Position numbers and translations under genes: made by a program. From Mycobacterium bohemicum DSM 44277 (GTDB lineage: Bacteria; Actinomycetota; Actinomycetes; Mycobacteriales; Mycobacteriaceae): a stretch of DNA of 64,000 bases. Below, one piece after another: positions 29,521 through 36,620 of the stretch. The DNA is taken from the NCBI RefSeq assembly GCF_001053185.1, contig NZ_CSTD01000004.1, positions 68,741 through 132,740 on the forward strand, in the 5' to 3' direction. Numbering within the stretch: position 1 is the first letter of the stretch; each line of letters starts with the position of its first letter. Under the pieces are notes generated by a model, which did not search any database, had not been told where the DNA came from, and saw only the letters and a program-made list of their open reading frames with translations.

Positions 29521-29739
29521 TCAGAAGGCGCTGGCGTACCGGCTGATGAAGTCGCCCTCGCCGACGGTGTCCGTGTGCTGCAGGCCCGCGTCGTCGCGTC
29601 CGAAGAAGGTCCACTGCTTCGGGGTGGTCTGCGGGCCGCCGATCAGTTTGACCGTGTAGCGCAGCCCGGTGGTGCCGATGACGTCACCGACCCGGACCTC
29701 CCACGGACGGACCTGAGGTGCATCGTGCCCAGTACCCAT
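29521..29739 (-). CDS. small conserved-type hypothetical protein
   Basis: About 72 residues with no recognised domain. The sequence looks like a compact beta-rich fold: WEVRVGDVIGTTGLRYTV, then KQWTFFGRDDAGLQ and FISRYASAF. The ATG at 29739 has AAGGA about 12 bp upstream; an in-frame TTG at 29793 would add 18 low-complexity residues. It is monocistronic, between the GntR operon promoter region and the decarboxylase gene. Coding is supported by protein-like composition and the lack of any competing frame. Function unknown. Confidence 0.6.
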   Translation of the reverse strand: MGTGHDAPQVRPWEVRVGDVIGTTGLRYTVKLIGGPQTTPKQWTFFGRDDAGLQHTDTVGEGDFISRYASAF

Positions 29740-29830
29740 AGCTTTGCCGCCATCCTTAGCGCTCGTCGACGGCGCAGTGGTTGGCGCGGTCAATTGCCCC
29801 TCACCCTACCTGCATTTGCCGCCGGCCACA

Positions 29831-32683
29831 TCACAGTTGCTCGGAGACGGCCGCCACAGCCGCGTCGCCGTTGACCCCACCGTTCAAACCCGCGGCGTCC
29901 GAAGGCAGATCGAAGGGCGGGTACGCGGAGCCCACGGCGGCCGTCGCCGCGTTGCGCTGGGCCTCCATCCGCGCCAGCGCTTGCTCGGTGAAGACCGACA
30001 ACCCGAGGTCGGGGTTGTACCCGTGGATCTCCTTGACGTCGAGCTGGGCGAGGAAGTAGATGATCTCCTTCGAGACCACCTGGCCGGGAACCAGGACCGG
30101 GAAGCCCGGCGGGTAGGGCACCACGAACGTGGTGGAGACCAGCGTCTTGCCCTCGGCCAGCCGGCGGCCGGCCATGCCGATCAGCACGTGCTCGCGGTCG
30201 GATTCCTCATACCCGGCGTAGAACGCCGCCCGCATGTCGCCGAACGTGCACGCATCGACGGGACGGAACGCGACGTCGAACTCGCTGAAGTCGGGCAGGT
30301 GGGGCAGGTCCTGGGTGAGCTCCTCGACGTGGCGCCGCTGCAGCGCGCGGTCGGCAACGCTCGCCGCGGCCTGCCGGCGGTCGAAATCCGTTGCGATGCG
30401 GCGCAACACGTCGAGCAGGTAATGCACGCTGGACCAGGTGACGCCGATGGTGAAGATCAGCAGCACGCTGTTGATGGACGTCTTGTTGATCTGGATACCG
30501 AACCGCTCCATCAGGATCTTCTCGCGGAAGTCGTATCCGTTCATCCCGGTCTGGCCGATGAACAGCGTCACCCGCGTCGCGTCGAGCACGAACTGATCGG
30601 ACCGCCACGCCTCGTTCCACTCGGCCAGCGCGCCCTGGCGGACCTGGCGGTACGAGCTGACCGAGGAGGCCCGGAACTCCTCGGGCACCAGGTCCGACTC
30701 GTCGAGGATGCGGAACCACTTGCTGATCAACCGGTCCTTGCGGACCCGGTGCCGGAAGACCAGCGCCATGTCGTAGGTCTGCCGCACCAACTGAAAACCC
30801 TCGATGTCGACCTGCCGGCGCGCGAGGTCAAGCGACGCGAGCAGCTGCTGGTTCGGCGACGTCGAGGTGTGGGTGAGGAACGCCTCGCCGAACTCGTCGC
30901 GGGCCAGGGCGTTGAAATCCTGGTCGCGGATGTGGATCATCGACGCCTGCCGGAACGCCGAGAGCGACTTGTGGGTGGAATGCGTGGCGTAGACGCGTAC
31001 CCGAGCCCGCGCCGGGTCGGGCAGCAGGCGGCGATCGACCCACTCCGAGCGCTCCACCCCCTCCATGGACGCGGCCCAATCCCGATATTCGGCAGCGTAT
31101 TGCGGCGCCGCGAGCATCTGTTCGAGGCGCTCGGCGGACACCATCGCGGTCCGCTGCCGGGCCCAGGGCACGGCGGTGGCGAACGCGTACCACGCCTCGT
31201 CCCACAGGAAGCAGATGTCGGGCTTGATGGCCAGCACCTCCTGCATGACCTGCAGCGGGTTGTACACCACGCCGTCGAAGGTGCAGTTGGTCAGCAGCAG
31301 CATCCGCACGCGGTGCAGCTGTCCGGCCGCCTCCAGGTCCAGCAGGGTCTTCTTGATCGTGCGCAGCGACACCGCGCCGTAGATCGCGAACTGCGGCAAC
31401 GGGTATGCGTCCAGGTACAGCGGGTAGGCGCCGGCCAGCACCAGCCCGTAGTGGTGCGACTTGTGGCAGTTGCGGTCGATCAGCACGATGTCGCCCGGCC
31501 GGGTCAGCGACTGCACCACGATCTTGTTGGCGGTCGACGTCCCGTTGGTGACGAAGTAGGTGTGGTCGGAGTTCCAGGTGCGCGCGGCCTTGTCCATCGC
31601 CTTCTTGATGTTGCCGTGCGGGTCCAGCAGCGAGTCCAAACCGCCTGAGGTGCTTGAGGTTTCGGCCATGAAGATGTTGCGGCCGTAGAACTCGCCCATG
31701 TCCTGCAGGGACTTGGAGTTGAAGATGCTGGCGCCGCGCGCGACGGGCAGCGCGTGAAACTGGCCGACGGGGGCCGCGGCGTAGGCGCGCAGGGCGTCGA
31801 AAAACGGCGTGGCGAAACGGTTTCGCAGGCCCGCGAGCACGGTGCTGTACAGGTCGGTGACGTCGTTGAGCCGGTAGAACGTCCGGTCGTAGGCGTCGGG
31901 TTCGGTGTCGTCGCCGGCCGCGATCGACTCGTCGGTGAGCAGGTAGAGGTCGATGTGGTGCCGCAGTTCCCGGATCCACTCGCCGCATTCGACGCAGTCG
32001 TTGGCGCGGTCGGGGATGACGTCCTTGGCGTCCTCGTTGGGCCCGAGCAGCCTGTTCATCAGCGGCAGCCGGTCCTTGGACCGCAGCGGCAGGTCGTCGC
32101 GGATGATGGCGGCCTGGATCTCGCCGTTGAGCGCGACCGCGGTGACCGCGTCCTCGACGCTGGAGACGACGAGGATCTCGAACTGCACGTCGTCGGACGG
32201 GTCGCGCAGCGCCCGCAGGCACTCGGCCAGGCAGTCCGGGGCCGTGGCGGGGGCGTCGTCGGCGAGCAGCACGGTGTAGAACTGCTGCTGTCTGGCCCTG
32301 GCCACCAGCTCCTGGTCCGCCAGCGGCGCGGAAGTGTCGAAAAGGCCGGCGCGGTCGCCGTATTCGGAGAGCAGCCGCACGGCCAGCGAAACCTCCTCGG
32401 CGAGCCGCACGGTGGACAGCGCCTCCAGGTGCGTCCGGAACGTGGCGAGGTTCTCGGCGCCGGGATACAGCCAGTACCGCTCGTAGGCGCCGATGCGGTC
32501 CATCAGGCGCTTCACCCGGGCGACCTCGTGGGTCTTGTCGAGTCCGGCGAGGTCGACCTCGGCGAGATGGCGGCAGGCGTCGTCGAGCATGTTCCAGGTG
32601 TCGATGCGCGCGTACGACGGGTTGGCCACCGCCGCCAGCGCCGACACCCGCAGCCGGCGCGGCTGGGCACTGTATGGGTTCAT
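29831..32683 (-). CDS. PLP-dependent Orn/Lys/Arg decarboxylase family protein (Rv2531c-like)
   Basis: A 950-residue fold-type I decarboxylase. An N-terminal wing-like receiver domain (about residues 1-300) precedes the PLP domain. The PLP domain shows TNGTSTANKIVV, CHKSHHYGLVLAG, the CFLWDEAWYAF aspartate that pairs with the pyridine nitrogen, and the Schiff-base lysine in THSTHKSLS. The C-terminal domain ends with FLAQLDVKEIHGYNPD. The start is the ATG at 32683 (MNPYSAQ), which matches the family start; frames further upstream run into the next gene. Inducible arginine, lysine and ornithine decarboxylases share this layout, and the substrate is not resolved. The neighbouring Rv2532c-like membrane gene lies upstream on the same strand. 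Confidence 0.9.
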   Translation of the reverse strand: MNPYSAQPRRLRVSALAAVANPSYARIDTWNMLDDACRHLAEVDLAGLDKTHEVARVKRLMDRIGAYERYWLYPGAENLATFRTHLEALSTVRLAEEVSLAVRLLSEYGDRAGLFDTSAPLADQELVARARQQQFYTVLLADDAPATAPDCLAECLRALRDPSDDVQFEILVVSSVEDAVTAVALNGEIQAAIIRDDLPLRSKDRLPLMNRLLGPNEDAKDVIPDRANDCVECGEWIRELRHHIDLYLLTDESIAAGDDTEPDAYDRTFYRLNDVTDLYSTVLAGLRNRFATPFFDALRAYAAAPVGQFHALPVARGASIFNSKSLQDMGEFYGRNIFMAETSSTSGGLDSLLDPHGNIKKAMDKAARTWNSDHTYFVTNGTSTANKIVVQSLTRPGDIVLIDRNCHKSHHYGLVLAGAYPLYLDAYPLPQFAIYGAVSLRTIKKTLLDLEAAGQLHRVRMLLLTNCTFDGVVYNPLQVMQEVLAIKPDICFLWDEAWYAFATAVPWARQRTAMVSAERLEQMLAAPQYAAEYRDWAASMEGVERSEWVDRRLLPDPARARVRVYATHSTHKSLSAFRQASMIHIRDQDFNALARDEFGEAFLTHTSTSPNQQLLASLDLARRQVDIEGFQLVRQTYDMALVFRHRVRKDRLISKWFRILDESDLVPEEFRASSVSSYRQVRQGALAEWNEAWRSDQFVLDATRVTLFIGQTGMNGYDFREKILMERFGIQINKTSINSVLLIFTIGVTWSSVHYLLDVLRRIATDFDRRQAAASVADRALQRRHVEELTQDLPHLPDFSEFDVAFRPVDACTFGDMRAAFYAGYEESDREHVLIGMAGRRLAEGKTLVSTTFVVPYPPGFPVLVPGQVVSKEIIYFLAQLDVKEIHGYNPDLGLSVFTEQALARMEAQRNAATAAVGSAYPPFDLPSDAAGLNGGVNGDAAVAAVSEQL

Positions 32684-32775
32684 CATGGTCACCTGTCTAT
32701 CGGCAGAACTGCCTTTCGGCTGACTGCATTGTGACGCCATCGGCCCGGCGCGGGTGAATATTTGCGCGACGACGC

Positions 32776-33165
32776 TCAGCGATCCGGATCGTCGTCGGCG
32801 TCCACGACGCGCCGGTTCCCCCGACCGCCGTCCACCCATCGCAGGACCGGGAGGTACCGGCTGCGCGCCGGCAGCTCGGTGACGTCGGACAGCGACCGCA
32901 CCACCGCCTGCGTCAGCGCCATGAGGGCGGCCATCACCGGCAGCAGCGGCTGCAGCGGTTTGGCCGCCTGCCGGACCGTGCTGATGCGGTTGGCCAGGAT
33001 GAGGCGCTCGACGCAGTGATACAGCCAGGCGCCGACGCCCAGCGCGTAGATCGCCAGCGCGGACGCGACGATGGTCAGGCGAAAGGCCGCGCACACGACG
33101 GCGCCCAGTACGACCGTCGCGGCGAGGAACCCCGCCACGACGACCCGCAGTTCCAGGCGGCTCAC
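32776..33165 (-). CDS. small membrane protein (Rv2532c-like)
   Basis: A 129-residue protein with two adjacent membrane segments near residues 7-27 and 30-52, then a basic, soluble C-terminal half (RYLPVLRWVDGGRGNRR) ending in an acidic tail. The GTG at 33165 overlaps the nusB stop, so the two are coupled. No domain is recognised. The position between nusB and the decarboxylase is that of Rv2532c in M. tuberculosis. Confidence 0.75.
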   Translation of the reverse strand: MSRLELRVVVAGFLAATVVLGAVVCAAFRLTIVASALAIYALGVGAWLYHCVERLILANRISTVRQAAKPLQPLLPVMAALMALTQAVVRSLSDVTELPARSRYLPVLRWVDGGRGNRRVVDADDDPDR

Positions 33166-33644
33166 GGCTCCTGGCCCCTCACCGCCCGCGCGGCCGCCCG
33201 GATCTGCGGCGTCACCAGCATGACCTGTCCCAGCACCCCGTTGATGAAGGCCGGCGACTCGTCGGTGGACAGCTCCTTGGCCAGCTGCACGGCCTCGTCC
33301 ACGGCCACCGGCTCCGGCACGTCGTCGGCGTAGAGCAGCTCCCACACCGCGACCCGCAGGATCGCGCGGTCGACGGCGGGCAGGCGGTCCAGCGTCCAGC
33401 CCTGCAGATGCGAGCTGATCAGGTCGTCGATGTGCGCGGCGTGCTGCCCCACCCCGCGCGCCACCGCGGCCGTGTACGGCTGCAGGGCCGCGACGTCGGC
33501 CTTCGCGTCGGCCAGCTTTGCGCGCAGGTCGACGATCTCGGCCGGGCTGAGCCCGCGGGCCTCGGCCTCGAAGAGCAGGTCGACGGCGCGCTTGCGGGCG
33601 TGATGGCGTCCTTTGGTCGGTCTGCCCTGCTTACCGTCGGGCAT
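33162..33644 (-). CDS. nusB: transcription antitermination factor NusB
   Basis: A 160-residue all-helical NusB that binds boxA RNA with NusE (S10) for antitermination of rRNA operons. Typical segments are RKRAVDLLFEAEARG near residue 17, the VARGVGQHAAHID helix near residue 65, RLPAVDRAILRVAVWELLY near residue 90, and AVQLAKELSTDESPAFINGVLG. Its start follows efp by 2 bp, the conserved efp-nusB pair. Length is normal for mycobacteria. Confidence 0.96.
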   Translation of the reverse strand: MPDGKQGRPTKGRHHARKRAVDLLFEAEARGLSPAEIVDLRAKLADAKADVAALQPYTAAVARGVGQHAAHIDDLISSHLQGWTLDRLPAVDRAILRVAVWELLYADDVPEPVAVDEAVQLAKELSTDESPAFINGVLGQVMLVTPQIRAAARAVRGQEP

Positions 33645-33646
33645 GG

Positions 33647-34210
33647 TCAGGCGTTGACCCGCCCCAGGTAGCTGCCGTCCCGCGAATCCACCTTCAGCTT
33701 GTCGCCGGTGTTGATGAACAGCGGCACCTGGATCTCGGCCCCGGTCTCCAGGGTGGCCGGCTTGGTGCCTGCGCTGGAGCGGTCGCCCTGCAGGCCGGGC
33801 TCGGTGTGGCTGACCTCCAGTTCGATGGAGACCGGTAGCTCGATGTAGAGCGGGGCGCCGTTGTGGAAGGCAATCTGCACCGGCAGCCCCTCCAGCAGGA
33901 ACCGGGAGGCGTCGCCGACCAGCGACTCCGGCAGCGGGTGCTGCTCGTAGTCCTCGCTGTCCATGAACACGAAGTCCGAGCCGTCGCGGTAGAGGTAGGT
34001 GGCGTCGCGCCGGTCCACGGTGGCGGTCTCGACCTTCACCCCGGCGTTGTAGGTCTTGTCGACCACCTTGCCCGACAGCACGTTCTTGAGCTTGGTGCGG
34101 ACGAACGCCGGGCCCTTGCCCGGCTTGACGTGCTGGAATTCGACGATCTGCCAGAGCTGGCCGTCGATGTTGAGCACCAGTCCGTTCTTGAAGTCGGCGG
34201 TGGATGCCAC
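33647..34210 (-). CDS. efp: translation elongation factor P
   Basis: A 187-residue EF-P that relieves ribosome stalling at polyproline stretches. Domain I contains the tip loop HVKPGKGPAF with Lys32, the residue that may be modified. Domains II and III show VDRRDATYLYRDGSDFVFMD and the C-terminal IQVPLFINTGDKLKVDSRDGSY signature. The GTG start at 34210 is 14 bp after the stop of the aroE/pepQ chimera. No damage is seen. Confidence 0.97.
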   Translation of the reverse strand: MASTADFKNGLVLNIDGQLWQIVEFQHVKPGKGPAFVRTKLKNVLSGKVVDKTYNAGVKVETATVDRRDATYLYRDGSDFVFMDSEDYEQHPLPESLVGDASRFLLEGLPVQIAFHNGAPLYIELPVSIELEVSHTEPGLQGDRSSAGTKPATLETGAEIQVPLFINTGDKLKVDSRDGSYLGRVNA

Positions 34211-34224
34211 GGTCGGTGTGTCTC

Positions 34225-34884
34225 CTAAAGGGTGGTCAGTTCCTTGGGGAACCGGGTCAGCAATTCGGGGGTCTTCCCGGCGGTTGTCGAGGTGTTACCG
34301 GGCACGACCAGGGTGTCCTCGATGCGGACGCCGCCGCGGCCGGGGAGATAGACGCCGGGCTCCACGGTGACCACGGAGCCCGCAAGCAGTGTACCGACGG
34401 ACGTCGCGCCGATTCCCGGCGCTTCGTGGATCTGCAGGCCCACGCCGTGCCCCAGGCCGTGGCCGAAGTTCTCCCCGTAGCCGGCGTCGGCGATGATCTG
34501 CCGCGCCGCCCCGTCGACCTCGCGCAGCGACGCGCCGACCACGCCGTCGATGTCGGTGTTGTCGGCCCGCCAGCCCGCCGGGGTGCGGACCAGGGTGTTG
34601 GCCGAGCCGACCAGCTCGGCGCGGTCGGTGCGCTCGTCGGCGAACCGCAGGGCGGCGAGCTTGCCGGGCATCGTCACCGACACGCCCACCCACTCCGGGC
34701 CGAAGCTGCCGACCACCCGCGGCAGGTCCTCGGCGCCGCACTCGATGCGCTCGTAGGTCCAGTCGGTCAGACCCAGCGCGCGGTAGGCGGCCAGGTGCAG
34801 TTGGGGGGAGCGCGAGTGGGCGATCGGCCTGCCGAGCACGCCCGCCCGTCTGGCCGGGCCCCTAACGAGCCGAGTCGAGGACAC
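34225..34884 (-). pseudogene. aroE-pepQ chimera: 5' shikimate dehydrogenase fused in frame to 3' Xaa-Pro peptidase
   Basis: A 219-residue open frame made of two unrelated genes. Residues 1-117 are the substrate-binding half of AroE: GRPIAHSRSPQLH with the shikimate serines near 24-26, VTMPGK with Lys75, SANTLV, and DNTDIDG with Asp111. The NADP-binding half is gone. From about residue 124 it is the C-terminal metal-site half of an M24 peptidase (PepQ): DAGYGENFGHGLGHGVGLQIHE, VTVEPGVYLPG and RIEDT, with the two aspartate ligands missing. The join is at 34512-34533. It sits between mltG (as aroE does) and efp (as pepQ does), so everything between those genes, normally aroC, aroK, aroB and aroD among others, is absent. 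Neither activity should survive. Confidence 0.85.
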
Positions 34885-36106
34885 CGTTGCGCTTAGCCAG
34901 CTCGATGTTGGCCAGGTGCTGCTGATAATCCTTGGTGAACAGCGTCGTGCCCTGGGCGTCGATGGTGACGAAGTACAGCCAGTCCCCGGGTTCGGGATGC
35001 TCGGCGGCGTGCAGCGCGTCGGCGCCGGGCGAGCAGATCGCCGTGGCGGGCAGCCCGGGCGAGACGTAGGTGTTCCACGGCGTTCGCTGGCCCCGGTCGG
35101 CGTCGCTGGTGGCCACCTCGCGGCGGTCCAGCGGGTAGTTGACGGTCGAGTCGAATTCCAGCGTGTGGTGGGCGTGCAGGCGGTTGTAGATGACCTGCGC
35201 CACCTTGGGGAAGTCCTGCGAGTTGGATTCCTGCTGCACCAGCGACGCGACCACCAGGATGTCGTAGGGCGACAGGTTCATCGTCTTGGCCGTGTCCACG
35301 AGCCCGGACTTCATGTACTCCACGGCCCCGGCGCCGATCAGGCCCGCCAGGATGCTCTCCCCCGACGCCGAGGGGTCGACGTTGAACGTGCCCGGCGCGA
35401 TGAGGCCCTCGATCCGTCGGTGGTCCTTGCCGAGCTCGGTGACCGGCTCGAGCGCCCAGGGCGGCACCGACAGCGCCGCGGGCACGCTGTTGGTGGCGGC
35501 GGCCCGCAGGTCGTCCACCGGGACGCAGTGCCGGTTGCCGTCGAGGTCCACGCAGGTGGCGCGCGAGATCAGGGTCAGGATGCCGGGGTTGACCTTGTTG
35601 GTCTTCATGTCGGTGGTGTCGTCGAGCTGACGGCCCTCCGGGATGACGAGCCGCCCCACCCGGCTGTCCGGGTCGGCCAGGCGCGCGACGGCGTCGGACG
35701 CCGGGATCTCGGTGCGCATCCGGTAGAAGCCGGGCTGAATCGAGTCGATCTTGCTGTTGCCGTGCGCGGCGTTGACGAAGGCCCGCACCGTGCGCACGAC
35801 ACCCTGCTCCTGCAGCGTCTGCCCGACCATCGTGGTCGAGTCGCCGGCCTGAATCTGGATCACCAGGTCACGCTTGCCGCTGCCGGTGTAGTCGTCACCC
35901 GATCCGAACACCGTGTGCCAGAACTTGGTGCCGACGAACACGCCGGCCACCACGATCACCGCCAGCACCGCCACGGTGATCCGGCCCGCGAAGCGCCGGC
36001 GGCGCCGCCCGCGCTCGGCCTTGTTGCGGGCCACCCGGCTCATCCGGTGCCGCGGCGGACCGACGGCTTCGGGCTCGGACCGTTCCCGGCGCGCGCTGTC
36101 AACCAT
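34862..36106 (-). CDS. mltG: endolytic murein transglycosylase (YceG family)
   Basis: A 414-residue inner-membrane lytic transglycosylase thought to end glycan-strand growth. A basic N-terminal tail (RRRRRF) precedes the membrane anchor near residues 40-62 (ITVAVLAVIVVAGVFVG). A LysM-like segment follows, then the YceG catalytic region with the essential glutamate in VASLVQQESNSQDFPKVAQVIYNRL near residue 290. The LDRREVATSDADRGQRTPWNTY and PGADALHAA segments are also typical. It overlaps ruvX by 8 bp and the chimera by 23 bp, as mltG overlaps aroE in M. tuberculosis. Confidence 0.93.
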   Translation of the reverse strand: MVDSARRERSEPEAVGPPRHRMSRVARNKAERGRRRRRFAGRITVAVLAVIVVAGVFVGTKFWHTVFGSGDDYTGSGKRDLVIQIQAGDSTTMVGQTLQEQGVVRTVRAFVNAAHGNSKIDSIQPGFYRMRTEIPASDAVARLADPDSRVGRLVIPEGRQLDDTTDMKTNKVNPGILTLISRATCVDLDGNRHCVPVDDLRAAATNSVPAALSVPPWALEPVTELGKDHRRIEGLIAPGTFNVDPSASGESILAGLIGAGAVEYMKSGLVDTAKTMNLSPYDILVVASLVQQESNSQDFPKVAQVIYNRLHAHHTLEFDSTVNYPLDRREVATSDADRGQRTPWNTYVSPGLPATAICSPGADALHAAEHPEPGDWLYFVTIDAQGTTLFTKDYQQHLANIELAKRNGVLDSAR

Positions 36107-36620
36107 CGGCGGGGCCTCCCGCGGGCGAGGCGCGGCGCTGATCGAGCCAGCTCTGCAGGATCGCGACCGCGGCGGCCTGGTCGATCACCGCCCGCTGCTG
36201 TCTGGACCGCACGCCGGCGGCGCGCAGCGATCGCTGCGCGCTGACCGTGGTGAACCGCTCGTCGGCCAGCCGCACCGGAATGGGGGCGATCAGCTGCCCC
36301 AGGGCCTCGGCCAGCTCGATCGCCTGTATCGCGGCGGGGCCGGTGCGGTCGGCCAGCGTGCGCGGCAACCCGACGATCACCTCCACCACGTCCAGTTCGG
36401 CGGCCAGGGCGGCGAGCCGGCGCAGGTGCCGGCCGGAACGTTCGCGGCGCACGGTTTCCACCGGGGTCGCCAGGATGCCGTCGGGGTCGCTGCAGGCCAC
36501 GCCGATGCGCACGCTGCCCACGTCGATGCCCAAGCTTCTCCCGCGTCGGGGCCCCCGCCCCGACCGATCCTGGTCAGGATCGCCGGGCCGGTCGGGCAGG
36601 CGGTGCTGTGCAGAGGCCAC
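36099..36620 (-). CDS. ruvX: RuvX/YqgF-family Holliday junction resolvase-like nuclease
   Basis: A 173-residue RNase H-fold protein. After a variable Arg-rich N-terminus the first active-site strand GIDVGSVRIGVACSDP appears near residue 30, with later motifs VEVIVGLPRTLADRTG and RLADERFTTVSAQRSL carrying further acidic residues. The family is linked to pre-16S rRNA 5'-end processing and to DNA recombination. Its GTG start directly abuts the alaS stop, and mltG overlaps its 3' end, the conserved alaS-ruvX-mltG order. Confidence 0.92.
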   Translation of the reverse strand: MASAQHRLPDRPGDPDQDRSGRGPRRGRSLGIDVGSVRIGVACSDPDGILATPVETVRRERSGRHLRRLAALAAELDVVEVIVGLPRTLADRTGPAAIQAIELAEALGQLIAPIPVRLADERFTTVSAQRSLRAAGVRSRQQRAVIDQAAAVAILQSWLDQRRASPAGGPADG

